DNA of 64,000 bases from Bradyrhizobium sp. SZCCT0148 (GCF_018129985.1 NZ_JAFCKT010000003.1:1-64000), one strand, 5' to 3'; shown: positions 44,352 to 53,486, counted from the first letter of the stretch. Translations and numbers: made by a program. Notes: a model not told the origin generated them from the letters alone.

Positions 44352-45446
44352 TCAAGCGTCCGGCATCGCGCCCACGTAGGACGAGCTCGGCCTGATCAAC
44401 CGCCCGGTGCGTTGCTGCTCGCGCGCATGTGCGGTCCAGCCCGCGGCGCGCGCCACGGCAAAGATCGGCGTGAACGCCTGTCGTGGAATCGCCAGCGCAT
44501 CGAGCAGGATCGCGGTGAAGAACTCCACGTTCGTCTCCAGCGGCCGCTCCGGATTCTTCTTGCGCAACGCGCTGCGGATATAGGCCTCGACCTCGCCGGC
44601 AAACGGCAGATCGGTACCGTTGGAGGCCAGCGCCTCGACCGCGGTCTTCAACACATCTGCGCGCGGATCGCGCACCCGATAGACGCGATGGCCAAAGCCC
44701 ATCATTCGCTCGCCTCGGGCCAGCGCCGCATCGACCCACGGCTGAATGCGCTCGCGCGAGCCGATCGCGTCGAGCATTTCCAGCACCGGCTCAGGCGCGC
44801 CGCCATGCAGCGGGCCCGTGAGCGCGCAATAGCCCGCCGTGACCGCGGCGAACAGATCGGCTTGCGTCGAGGCGACCACGCGCGCGGTGAAGGTCGAGGC
44901 ATTCATGCCGTGGTCGCTGGCGGTGACGAGATAGGCATCGAGCGCGGCGACCTCACGCGATTCAGGCGTGGCGCCGCGCAGCATCCGCAAGGTGTCGGTA
45001 GCATGGCTCGCATTCGGATCGGGTGCGACCGGCTCGAGCCCCTTGGCGCGCCGCACCAGCGCGCCCGCGATCACCGGAAACGCGCCGACGATCGTCGCCT
45101 CGTGCGCCAGTCCGCTCTCCGCGCGCAGGCCTGCGACCGCCGCGCGAAACCCGTCGACGACGCTCAGGCCGCGCGTCGCCGGCAGCAGGTCCGGCAGCCG
45201 CACGAAGGCGCGCTCGCGCGCCGCGCCCAGCTGTGAGCGCACATTGGCTTCGGTGAGGGTGGTCTTGCTGGCGCCGTTCCAGAGCCGGGCCGTGACGCCC
45301 TCGAAGCTCGACTGGGCAGCCAGTCGGCCGACATGCTCGCCGGCGATGATCAGTTCGCCGCGTTCGCCGTCGACATGGCTCAGCACGGTTTCGGCGGCGG
45401 GAACGCCGTCCAGCCCGATCTGGCTCTTGGTGAGGTGGATGTTCAT
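44352..45446 (-). CDS. Citrate synthase-like protein with Asp-to-Glu at the catalytic base
   Basis: 364 residues from the ATG at 45446; an upstream start adds 21 residues. Citrate synthase fold with SDHGMNASTFTARVVASTQA, GPLHGGAPEP, GFGHRVYRVRDPRAD and VARAAGWTAHAREQ. The catalytic histidines and the oxaloacetate arginines are present, but the catalytic Asp, normally in NVDFY, is Glu here (TNVEFFTAILL). It could be a citrate or 2-methylcitrate synthase of altered activity. Divergent from a second citrate-synthase-like gene carrying a DNA-binding domain. Confidence 0.88.
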   Translation of the reverse strand: MNIHLTKSQIGLDGVPAAETVLSHVDGERGELIIAGEHVGRLAAQSSFEGVTARLWNGASKTTLTEANVRSQLGAARERAFVRLPDLLPATRGLSVVDGFRAAVAGLRAESGLAHEATIVGAFPVIAGALVRRAKGLEPVAPDPNASHATDTLRMLRGATPESREVAALDAYLVTASDHGMNASTFTARVVASTQADLFAAVTAGYCALTGPLHGGAPEPVLEMLDAIGSRERIQPWVDAALARGERMMGFGHRVYRVRDPRADVLKTAVEALASNGTDLPFAGEVEAYIRSALRKKNPERPLETNVEFFTAILLDALAIPRQAFTPIFAVARAAGWTAHAREQQRTGRLIRPSSSYVGAMPDA

Positions 45447-45501
45447 GGCCGAAATCTCCTTCTGCGTTGCACCAGGGGGAAATTTCGGGCCTATCGACAG
45501 G

Positions 45502-45528
45502 TTGATCAATCTTGATTACATAAATCAA
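45502..45528. promoter_or_regulatory. Candidate operator: TTGAT inverted repeats
   Basis: In the 83-bp gap of the two divergent citrate-synthase-like genes: palindrome ttgatcaa (45502-45509) and perfect inverted repeat ttgatt-acata-aatcaa (45512-45528), ending 1 bp before the ATG of the helix-turn-helix fusion gene. All four half-sites share TTGAT. Position and symmetry suit autoregulation by that protein. Confidence 0.5.
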
Positions 45529-45529
45529 T

Positions 45530-46756
45530 ATGAAAAATTCCGAGGGGCTTTATCTCTCCGCACGCGAGGCCGCGGCCGAGCTGGCGATCTCGCCGGCCAC
45601 GCTCTACGCCTATGTCAGCCGCGGCCTGATCCGGTCCGAGCCGACGCCGGACTCCCGCAAGAACCGCTACCGCGCCGAAGACGTCCGCGCGCTGAAGGAG
45701 CGCCGTGTGCCGTCGCCGGAGCCGCGCGGTCTGCGCAGCTTCGACGCCGACCTGCCGGTGATGGACACCGAGATCTCGACCATCACCGAGGAGGGCGCGA
45801 TCTACCGCGGCGTGAACTGCGTGGATCTCGCCGAGAACGACACGCTGGAGCACACCGCGACGCTGCTCTGGGATGTCTCCGAGGTCGATCCGTTCGCTCC
45901 CGACAACCAGCCCGCGCTCTCCGAGGAGATGCGCATGATCGGGCAAGCCGCGCGCCGGGCCGCGCCGATTGACCGTGCCATCGCCGTGCTCGCGCTGGCC
46001 GCGAGCGTCGATCCCCGCGCGTTTACCCGCGCACCGGATGGCCGCGCCATGGTTGGCGGCCGCATCGTCCGGCTGCTGGTCGCCACCATGCTCAATACCG
46101 AGCCGTCATCCGAGTCGCTGCATCAGCAGATCGCGAAGGCCTGGGCGGCCGACAACAAGCACGCCCCCGACCTGATCCGCCGCGCGCTGGTGCTGCTGGC
46201 CGATCACGAACTGAACGCCTCGACCTTCACCGCGCGCTGCGCCGCCTCGACCGGCCTCAACCTCTACGATGCCGTGATCGCCGGCCTCGCCGCGCTGAAG
46301 GGCCCGAAGCATGGCGGCGCCGGCGTACTGGCCTCCCAACTCGTCAAGACGCTGGTCGACCGCGACGTCGCCCCGATGGTGCGCGAGCGCGTCGCGCTCG
46401 GCGAGCGCTTTGCCGGCTTCGGCCACGGCGTCTACAAGCGCGGCGATCCCCGCGCGCAATCGCTGCTCAACGCGCTCTCGCGCGCCGGCGCGCCGCGCAA
46501 ATTCACCCGCGAGGTGCCGGAGCGGATCGCGGAAGCCACCGGCGAGTTCGTCAACATCGACTACGCGCTCGCCGTGCTCGTGCACGCGCTGCGCCTGCCG
46601 GCGGGCAGCGAACTCGCTCTGTTCGCGATGGCCCGCAGCGTCGGCTGGATCGCACACGCCAGCGAGCAATTGCAGTTCGGGAAGTTGATAAGGCCGCGGG
46701 CGCGGTACGTGGGGCCCGCGCCGGGACGGCGGGCGGCTGTAGCGGAAAAGCCCTAG
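45530..46756 (+). CDS. Helix-turn-helix/citrate synthase fusion protein
   Basis: 408 residues. N-terminal MerR/excisionase-type helix-turn-helix (about 5-60: YLSAREAAAELAISPATLYA, then YVSRGLIRSEPTPDSRKNRY) joined to a citrate synthase domain (about 75-400). The catalytic histidines (DHELNAST, GPKHGGAG, GFGHGVYKRGDPRA) and Asp (VNIDYALAV) are kept; Arg after the third His is Gly. The DNA-binding part and the symmetric TTGAT sites just upstream suggest a transcription regulator that senses a citrate-synthase ligand, perhaps still catalytic. Confidence 0.88.
   Translation: MKNSEGLYLSAREAAAELAISPATLYAYVSRGLIRSEPTPDSRKNRYRAEDVRALKERRVPSPEPRGLRSFDADLPVMDTEISTITEEGAIYRGVNCVDLAENDTLEHTATLLWDVSEVDPFAPDNQPALSEEMRMIGQAARRAAPIDRAIAVLALAASVDPRAFTRAPDGRAMVGGRIVRLLVATMLNTEPSSESLHQQIAKAWAADNKHAPDLIRRALVLLADHELNASTFTARCAASTGLNLYDAVIAGLAALKGPKHGGAGVLASQLVKTLVDRDVAPMVRERVALGERFAGFGHGVYKRGDPRAQSLLNALSRAGAPRKFTREVPERIAEATGEFVNIDYALAVLVHALRLPAGSELALFAMARSVGWIAHASEQLQFGKLIRPRARYVGPAPGRRAAVAEKP
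46718..46736 (+). repeat. 19-bp direct repeat, left copy
   Basis: gcgccgggacggcgggcgg, within the 3' end of the helix-turn-helix/citrate synthase gene. Identical to 52499-52517. See that entry and the findings. Confidence 0.5.
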
Positions 46757-46783
46757 ATCGCCGTTCAGACATCATGACGTTGG

Positions 46784-47002
46784 CTACGTCTTCGTTTCGG
46801 AGCCTTCGATCCTTGGGGGTTGAAGCCCTGGCGAGTTGGCCCAGTTGTCGATGTTGGACGCAACGTCTGCTTGGCGGGCCCTCTTGAGCAGTCCGTCTCG
46901 TTCAGGGCCCGGCGCAAGTCGCTCAGCCTGCCGGCGCAACTGGTCTGCCCATTCCTGAACTCGGTCCTGAAGTGATTCCGTTTGTTTGACGCGCCGTCGC
47001 AT
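46784..47002 (-). CDS. Small hypothetical protein, helical
   Basis: 72 residues: begins MRRRVKQTESLQDRVQEWAD, ends NSPGLQPPRIEGSETKT. Highly charged, mostly helical, no cysteines or membrane span. I recall close relatives of this length in Bradyrhizobium genomes, which makes it a likely real gene. Function unknown. An earlier in-frame start has no support. Confidence 0.7.
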   Translation of the reverse strand: MRRRVKQTESLQDRVQEWADQLRRQAERLAPGPERDGLLKRARQADVASNIDNWANSPGLQPPRIEGSETKT

Positions 47003-47180
47003 TTTTCATTCCTCCCTTCCCTTCCGCCATCGCCCTTGGCCAAACCTGCGGCCTAAAGACGGCCTAGGTTGGCAGCAAGATTAGGCGAATTACAGCACTA
47101 TATTTTCGCGGCGGCGCGGAACTTTCCCGTTGGATGCGCATGGCAACGTCCGGTCTGTGGAGAGGCGCTGGAGGTAACCG

Positions 47181-48062
47181 TCAGAGCGGCTGACGCCGGC
47201 GGAGCGACAGCGGCGTGACTCCCACGAACTTGCGCACGTGTCTGGCAAGCATCGTGCTGTTCTTCAGCCCGACCTTGGAGGCAATCTCGCTCATCCCAAG
47301 ATCGGTATCCCGCAATAATTGTTTCGCGTATTCGATGCGTCTTCGTGAGACATAGCGATGTGGGGGTTCACCGAACGTGACGGCGAAGGCGCGGGCGAAG
47401 TGGAATCGGGTGAGGTTCACCACTGCAGCAAGATCGGAAAGCGAAATGTCAGTGTGCAAATAGTCTTCAACGTAGTCGCGCAGGATGGTCTGCTGGGCGA
47501 GCGAAAGCCCGCCCTTGCGCGATGCGACAGTCTTCGGCGCAATCTTTAGCATGCGCAGCAGTTCGATCACCGCGGTCAAGCCCAACGTTTCTCCATAAAG
47601 TTGATCCTGGGTGCCGCGATGAAGCAGCAGGTTGTCGATCTTCTTCATGGTGGAAAGCAGAGGACTATCCTGGAAATAGACCTGCGGCTGCAATTCTACC
47701 GACGCGTAATGCTCCGCGATCTCGTCAGACATTTCGCTGGTTCGAAAATAGACGGCAGTAAATGAGCCACCTAGCCTCTTCGGCGCCGACCAGCCGGAGA
47801 TGGCAGATCCGCCGGGAACGAAAGTCATTCGGTTGGCCAGGTCGCAAAGCCGCGAACAACGCTCACCGTCGATGAAAGTCTCGCCGTCGTTCAAGCTCAA
47901 ATCATGCAACGCCAGGTAGTCGGGGGCTCCCGACCACCGATATTCGAACGCTGCGGTCTGCTGGATCACCACGCGTTCGGCGAGAAAGCCCTTGCCGACC
48001 AGCCGCTTGCGCAGGGGTTTGTTTTCTTTGTCGTCGAGATTCAACAACACCCGAGAGGCCAT
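47181..48062 (-). CDS. AraC family transcriptional regulator
   Basis: 293 residues from the ATG at 48062 (310 from 48113). The C-terminal domain has two helix-turn-helix parts (ISLSDLAAVVNLTRFHFARA, FAVTFGEPPHRYVSRRRIEY, MSEIASKVGLKNSTMLARHV). The N-terminal ligand domain is not a clear cupin. Divergent from the bacteriophytochrome gene with about 140 bp between the starts, so it may control it. The ligand is unknown. Confidence 0.9.
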   Translation of the reverse strand: MASRVLLNLDDKENKPLRKRLVGKGFLAERVVIQQTAAFEYRWSGAPDYLALHDLSLNDGETFIDGERCSRLCDLANRMTFVPGGSAISGWSAPKRLGGSFTAVYFRTSEMSDEIAEHYASVELQPQVYFQDSPLLSTMKKIDNLLLHRGTQDQLYGETLGLTAVIELLRMLKIAPKTVASRKGGLSLAQQTILRDYVEDYLHTDISLSDLAAVVNLTRFHFARAFAVTFGEPPHRYVSRRRIEYAKQLLRDTDLGMSEIASKVGLKNSTMLARHVRKFVGVTPLSLRRRQPL

Positions 48063-48203
48063 GCACGGTCCGCATCTGAGAGCTTGCGAGTCAGCATTGC
48101 CCAATTTTCCCACGCTCGCAACAGATCAGGCCTATTGATTCCTGAACCGTAACAGCGCAAAAATAGGCGATATGTAGCAACATATATCGATTGGACCGGG
48201 CTG

Positions 48204-50783
48204 ATGCCTGCATTCAGCAACGCCGATCTGGACAGGTGCGCGCAGGAGCCAATCCATGTTCCCGGTTCGATACAGCCTCATGGGGTGTTGGTCGCTTTCG
48301 ATCCCCAGACGCTGGAAATCGTCCTCGTTGCCGGAAACGCGCACGACTATTTTGGTGTCTCCCAACAGGACCTGATCGGGCAGAGACTCGAAACCCAGAT
48401 CGGTGCGGCTGCGAAGGTCAGGCTAGAAACGCAATTCGGGCAGGGCAGCTCGGCGCCGCGGTCATCGCTTGCTCTTGAGATCGAGTTGCGCGGCGTTCGC
48501 ATCGACGCCACCGCGCATCTTCACGACGGTCTGGTGATCCTGGAATTGGAGCCGCAACGGCCGCTGCCGACCGCGGACGTGCTTGACCTCGTGAATGCCA
48601 TGATCGGCGGGCTGCAGCCGGCCGAAACGCTCAACCCGCTGCTGAGCAGCCTGTCGGATCAGGTTCAGAAAGTGACGGGCTTCGACCGCGTCATGGTTTA
48701 CCGCTTCCTCGAGGACGAGAGCGGATGCGTGGCGGCCGAAAGTCGGTCGTCGGACGCCGTCTCCTCCTATCTCGGGCTGCGTTATCCGGCGAGCGACATT
48801 CCTGCACAGGCGCGTGCGCTCTACCTCCGTAACTGGATTCGCTATATCCCCGACACCGTTCACACGCCGATGCCACTGAACCCGGCCTTCAATCCCAAGA
48901 CCGGCCAGCCGCTCGATCTGACCTATAGTCGCCTTCGCGCGGTGTCGCCCATCCATCTGGAATATCTCGCGAACATGCGTGTTCGCTCGTCGCTGTCGCT
49001 GTCGTTGATCGTCGGCGGCAAACTGTGGGGTCTGATCGCCTGCCACGCTGCGGCCCCGCTCTATCTGAGCAGCCGGCTGCGGCTTGCGCTCGAAGTGTTC
49101 GCCCAGCTCGCTTCGCTTCACCTGAGCAGCACGCTGGAACTGGCCGAGGCGACCGATCGCATTCAAACCCGCAACCTTCACGATCAGCTCATTCGGGCCA
49201 TGAGTCAGAATGGCCTGGCCGAGGCGCTGGTAGGCCATCGCCCGAACCTGCTCGACTACATCTGCGCATCCGGGGTGGTGGTTCGGATCGACGGCAAAAA
49301 CTTCGCTCTCGGCTCGACGCCCGACGATGTCCAGGTCGAAGCCCTGGCCTATTGGCTGAACGATACGCAGGCGGAGGGCATCTTTTGCACCTCCCGCTTG
49401 CCGGAAGTCTATCCTCCGGCCCGGTCCTTTCTCGACCGTGGCGCCGGTCTGCTTGCGCTCTCGGTGTCGCGTGAACCTCGGGATTACGTGATGTGGTTTC
49501 TTCCCGAGCTGATCTCGACGGTGAAATGGGCCGGGAATCCTGCCAAGCCGGTGACGACCGGTCCTCTGGGCGACCGGCTGACACCGCGCAAGTCATTTGA
49601 AGCATGGCAGGAGACCGTCACCGGCCAGTCCCGCCCATGGAGCGCCGTCGAGATCGACGCCGCTACATTGCTGCGAACCACCGTGCTGGAGGTCGTGCTC
49701 CACCGCATAGACCAGTCGCTGCGCGAACAGGCGAAAGCGCGGGCTCATCAGGACCTCCTGATGAATGAGCTGGATCACCGGGTCAAGAACACCATCGCAA
49801 CCGTCCAATCGTTGGTGCGCCTATCCAGCAGAAGCGCCGAAACCCTCGCGGAGTTCACATTGTCCATTGAAAGGCGACTGCAGTCGATGGCGAAGGCGCA
49901 CAGTCTTCTGTCCGCATCGCGCTGGGAAAGTGCTTCGCTGCGGAGCATCGTTGACGACGAGATTGCGGCGCAACGCTCGCATCTGGAAGGCAACGTCCGG
50001 GTCGAAGGCGATGATTATAGCCTGGAGCCACGCACGGCACTGTCCTTTGCTCTCGTCCTGCACGAACTCATCACCAACGCCATCAAGTACGGTGGACTTT
50101 CCGTCGAGATGGGCAAAGTCGCGGTAAGTTGGAACGAGGTCGTGTCGGAAGGCCAGACCTGGCTCGTTGTTCAATGGATCGAGTCCGACGGGCCTCCCGT
50201 CAAGCCCACAAGTCGGCGCGGATTTGGTCGGACGCTCCTCGAGCGGGTCTTCGCAGCGGACGTGAGCGGGAAGGTCGCTCTTGCGATGGATCCGGCCGGT
50301 GTGCGCTGCGTGATCCATATTCCCTTCGAGAAGGTCGTGCGCGGCCGGCCAGCGGAAACGGGGCTGGCGGCTTCCTACCAACAGGCCCTCCAGCGGCCGG
50401 AGTTGCCGTTACTCACCGGTGTAACGATTCTGATTGTCGAGGACGACGGCTTGATCGCGGAGGACGTGTGCGAAGTCCTCGGCCGAGCTGGTGCAGCGAT
50501 CGTCGGGCCCTGTCCCGGGCTTGGAGACGGTCTCAAGGCCGCCGTCGATGAAACTTTCGACGTGGCGCTGCTCGATGTCAATCTGCACGGAAAGCCATCG
50601 TGGCCGATCGCCAGTCTTGTCTGCGAGAGAGGCATACCGGTGATGTTCGCGACGGGCTATTCGGATCACTTCGCAAGGCCCGCCGATCTCGGCGGGCTTC
50701 CGTCGATCTCCAAGCCCTACGACACCACCGAGCTTATCCGCCGCCTGTCGGAAGCTGTCGAGCTGCGAGGTTTCGCCAGCTAG
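48204..50783 (+). CDS. bphP: Bacteriophytochrome: photosensory HWE kinase with receiver
   Basis: 859 residues. PAS domain (about 15-120) with biliverdin-attaching Cys12 in CAQEPIHVPGSIQPHG; GAF (about 140-310) with PASDIP at 195-200, H251 in SPIHLEYL, C280-H281 in LIACHAAAP (most relatives have Cys-His-His); PHY (about 320-500) with the tongue WAGNP and PRKSF. HWE kinase: H525 in NELDHRVKNT, WIESDG motif. Receiver domain (about 730-850) with Asp in VALLDVNLHG. Should bind biliverdin and read red/far-red light. No heme oxygenase is in the window. Confidence 0.93.
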   Translation: MPAFSNADLDRCAQEPIHVPGSIQPHGVLVAFDPQTLEIVLVAGNAHDYFGVSQQDLIGQRLETQIGAAAKVRLETQFGQGSSAPRSSLALEIELRGVRIDATAHLHDGLVILELEPQRPLPTADVLDLVNAMIGGLQPAETLNPLLSSLSDQVQKVTGFDRVMVYRFLEDESGCVAAESRSSDAVSSYLGLRYPASDIPAQARALYLRNWIRYIPDTVHTPMPLNPAFNPKTGQPLDLTYSRLRAVSPIHLEYLANMRVRSSLSLSLIVGGKLWGLIACHAAAPLYLSSRLRLALEVFAQLASLHLSSTLELAEATDRIQTRNLHDQLIRAMSQNGLAEALVGHRPNLLDYICASGVVVRIDGKNFALGSTPDDVQVEALAYWLNDTQAEGIFCTSRLPEVYPPARSFLDRGAGLLALSVSREPRDYVMWFLPELISTVKWAGNPAKPVTTGPLGDRLTPRKSFEAWQETVTGQSRPWSAVEIDAATLLRTTVLEVVLHRIDQSLREQAKARAHQDLLMNELDHRVKNTIATVQSLVRLSSRSAETLAEFTLSIERRLQSMAKAHSLLSASRWESASLRSIVDDEIAAQRSHLEGNVRVEGDDYSLEPRTALSFALVLHELITNAIKYGGLSVEMGKVAVSWNEVVSEGQTWLVVQWIESDGPPVKPTSRRGFGRTLLERVFAADVSGKVALAMDPAGVRCVIHIPFEKVVRGRPAETGLAASYQQALQRPELPLLTGVTILIVEDDGLIAEDVCEVLGRAGAAIVGPCPGLGDGLKAAVDETFDVALLDVNLHGKPSWPIASLVCERGIPVMFATGYSDHFARPADLGGLPSISKPYDTTELIRRLSEAVELRGFAS

Positions 50784-50791
50784 CCAAGAGC

Positions 50792-52330
50792 TTAGGCTCC
50801 GGCTCCGGGTGGAAGACCATGGTCCAGTGCCCGTCGGATGATCTTGGCCAGATCGGCTTTTCGAAATGGCTTGCTGAGGAGCAGCGTGCCGGGGTCGAGG
50901 CGGCCGTGATGAATGACGGCATTTTCCGTGTAGCCGGACATGAAAACGACCTTCAGTTCGGGGAAGGAACGTTGGGCTTCGTCCGCCAGTTTCTTTCCAT
51001 TCATATTCCCCGGCATGACGACATCTGTCAGCAGCAACTCGAACCTGTCGCGCGCCAGGCGCACGAGCGCATCATTTGCGTTCGCGACCGCCACCGCATC
51101 ATAGCCGAGGCTCTGGAGCTGCCGGGTGGTGGTCTCGCGCACCAATTCATCGTCTTCGACCACAAGCACATGTTCATGACCGCCGACGATCGGCCCACTT
51201 GAACGAAGGGCGACCTCTTCTGCCGCACCGTCGGCCTGCGGCAAATAGATCTTGACGGTGGTTCCGACGCCGATCTCGCTGTAGACCTTGATGTGCCCCC
51301 GGGATTGTTTCACGAACCCGTGGACCATGCTCAATCCAAGTCCGCTACCTCGGCCGGTCGCCTTGGTCGTGAAAAATGGCTCGAATATGCGGCCCTGGAT
51401 CTCCTTGGGTATGCCGTCGCCATTATCGCTCACGGCGATCATCAGCTGTTGACCGGGAATGGCCTCGGGATTTTCGGCGAGGTAGTCGGCATCGAAACTC
51501 GCGTCCCCGGTTTCGATCATGAGCTTTCCGCCCTCCTGCATGGCGTCGCGGGCGTTGACCGCGAGGTTCAGCACCGCGGTCACAAGCTGGTCGGGATCCA
51601 CCATGGCTGCTGCAATATGGGGCTTCAGATCGATCTCCAGCGCGATGTTCTCCGGCAGGGTGCGCTTCAGCAGATCGGCAGTCTGCTCCACCAGCTTGTT
51701 CACGTCGGTCGCCACCGGCGATAGCGGTTGCTTGCGGGCGAACGCCAGCAGACGCGAGGTCAATTCGGCACCGCGGGTGGCCGCGGCGTCGATCAACTTC
51801 ACGATCCCCTGCAGATCGGGGCGATCGTTCAATTCTTCCGCAAGGATTTCGATCGTCCCTGTGATCACCGACAGGATGTTGTTGAAATCGTGCGCGACGC
51901 CGCCCGTCAAATGACCCACCGCCTCCAGCTTCTGGGCCTGACGCAAGACGCGCTCACTCTCCTTCTGTTTCGAAATGTCCCGGGCGATCTTGGTCGCGCC
52001 AATGATCTCTCCGGTCGGCAATCTGACCGGCGATACGCTGATCGACACTTCGATCAGGCGACCGGCTTTCGATTGTCGTAATGTCTCGAAGTGGTCGATG
52101 TGCTCGCCGTTGCTCAGGCGTTCGAGGATGAGACGTTCTTCGTCCTGGCGATCCTCGGGAACGATCATGAAGATGGACGCCCCGATCGCCTCCTCCGGTG
52201 AAAAACCGAAGAGACGCTCGGCGCCCTTATTCCAACTGGTAATGATGCCATCGAGGGTCTTTGTAACGATCGCGTCGTCAGAAAACTCGATGGCAGCAAG
52301 CAATAAGAGGTTCGTAGAGGTGTCGGGCAT
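50792..52330 (-). CDS. PAS hybrid histidine kinase
   Basis: 512 residues, cytoplasmic. PAS with PAC (about 8-122: FSDDAIVTKTLDGIITSWNK; then GATKIARDISKQKE), HisKA with H147 (GGVAHDFNNILSV), ATPase domain (DNGDGIPKE, GRGSGLGLSMVHG), and a C-terminal receiver (about 395-510) with Asp in LLLTDVVMPG and Lys in LSKPFRKA. Convergent with the bacteriophytochrome gene, 8 bp between stops. Signal unknown. Confidence 0.93.
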   Translation of the reverse strand: MPDTSTNLLLLAAIEFSDDAIVTKTLDGIITSWNKGAERLFGFSPEEAIGASIFMIVPEDRQDEERLILERLSNGEHIDHFETLRQSKAGRLIEVSISVSPVRLPTGEIIGATKIARDISKQKESERVLRQAQKLEAVGHLTGGVAHDFNNILSVITGTIEILAEELNDRPDLQGIVKLIDAAATRGAELTSRLLAFARKQPLSPVATDVNKLVEQTADLLKRTLPENIALEIDLKPHIAAAMVDPDQLVTAVLNLAVNARDAMQEGGKLMIETGDASFDADYLAENPEAIPGQQLMIAVSDNGDGIPKEIQGRIFEPFFTTKATGRGSGLGLSMVHGFVKQSRGHIKVYSEIGVGTTVKIYLPQADGAAEEVALRSSGPIVGGHEHVLVVEDDELVRETTTRQLQSLGYDAVAVANANDALVRLARDRFELLLTDVVMPGNMNGKKLADEAQRSFPELKVVFMSGYTENAVIHHGRLDPGTLLLSKPFRKADLAKIIRRALDHGLPPGAGA

Positions 52331-52498
52331 GCGCCTTGCTCAAAGAAGCAGAAGGCTAGAAGTTTTGGAAATCGAAGTCCATAACCAAGAGACTATGACC
52401 GGGCCGCCACTCATGTGCGCTTCCCCGATCGCCAGACCGCGGGGTTCGCGTGGCTATACGCGCATCTGATTCACGCCGCACGCTTAGCGCCGGACACG

Positions 52499-52517
52499 GC
52501 GCCGGGACGGCGGGCGG
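52499..52517 (+). repeat. 19-bp direct repeat, right copy
   Basis: gcgccgggacggcgggcgg in the noncoding gap between the hybrid kinase and LysR genes; identical to 46718-46736 and in the same orientation. Together they bracket a 5.8-kb block with the AraC regulator, bacteriophytochrome and hybrid kinase. Confidence 0.5.
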
Positions 52518-52556
52518 GGCCTGCGATCCAGAGCCTAAACACAGTCTAAGATGCAG

Positions 52557-53486
52557 TTAGTTCAGGCTTCCAGCAAAGCGCTCGGCGAGCCGGTTCTTCC
52601 TGAATGCCTCGGCTATCCAGTCCACGAAGACTCTGGTCTTGGCGGGCACAAGCTTGCGCGATGCGTGATAAATCGAGATAGCACCGGCGTCACCGTACCA
52701 GCGTGGCACCAGGCGTAGCAGTGACCCATTTTCGAGCGCGGGAAGAATGTCGGCAGTGGCGAGCATGGCAACTCCCAGGCCCAACAGAGCCGCCTCGCGC
52801 ATCGCCGCGGGGTCGTTGACCACGATCGACTCCGAGAGCGGCGCCGGAATTTCTCGCCCCGAAACATCGCGCATCGACCAGTGCCGGATGCGACCCGTCT
52901 GCAGCGAGCGCATGACGATGCCGTCCAGGGCGCCCAGTTGGTCCGGCTTGTTCGGTGATGCCCGCCCCGACATGTAAGCTGGAGACGCCACGGCGATGAT
53001 GTGTGCCGGCGCGAGCGTTCGGCTGACAAGGCCCGGCAACAATTCAAACCCGCCTCCGATGGCGGCGTCGTAGCCTTCACCGACCAGATCGACCTGGCGA
53101 TTCTCGAAGTGCCACTCAGGGCGGACCCGAGGATAGCGGGCCAGGAAGCCCGGAAGCAGTGGCAGAATATGGGCTGTGCCGAACGTCGGCGGCAGGCTTA
53201 TCTTGAGAACGCCCGCCGGCTCCTCGCGTCCGGTCGATACTCCCCCGATCGCAGCCTGCAGCCCCTCGAGGTGGCCGGCGATCGCCATGCGGAACGACTC
53301 ACCCGCCTCCGTCAGCGTCAGCCGCCGGGTCGAACGATGAAATAATCGGACACCGAGATTGCGCTCCAGCATCGCGACGTTGCGGCTGACGGCTGCCGGT
53401 GTCAGCGACAGGCGTCGCGCAGCCTCTGAAAAGCTGCCGCATTCGGCGCTGCGAACGAATGATTCCAGGTTGGCCAGCGTTTCCAT
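52557..53486 (-). CDS. LysR family transcriptional regulator
   Basis: 309 residues. Helix-turn-helix at the N-terminus (ETLANLESFVRSAECGSFSE then AARRLSLTPAAVSRNVAMLE) and a substrate-binding-like effector domain (ISLPPTFGTAHILPLLPGFL). Closest in style to the AaeR/DmlR branch. Divergent from the reductase/NTF2 pair with 125 bp between, which it likely controls. Confidence 0.93.
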   Translation of the reverse strand: METLANLESFVRSAECGSFSEAARRLSLTPAAVSRNVAMLERNLGVRLFHRSTRRLTLTEAGESFRMAIAGHLEGLQAAIGGVSTGREEPAGVLKISLPPTFGTAHILPLLPGFLARYPRVRPEWHFENRQVDLVGEGYDAAIGGGFELLPGLVSRTLAPAHIIAVASPAYMSGRASPNKPDQLGALDGIVMRSLQTGRIRHWSMRDVSGREIPAPLSESIVVNDPAAMREAALLGLGVAMLATADILPALENGSLLRLVPRWYGDAGAISIYHASRKLVPAKTRVFVDWIAEAFRKNRLAERFAGSLN

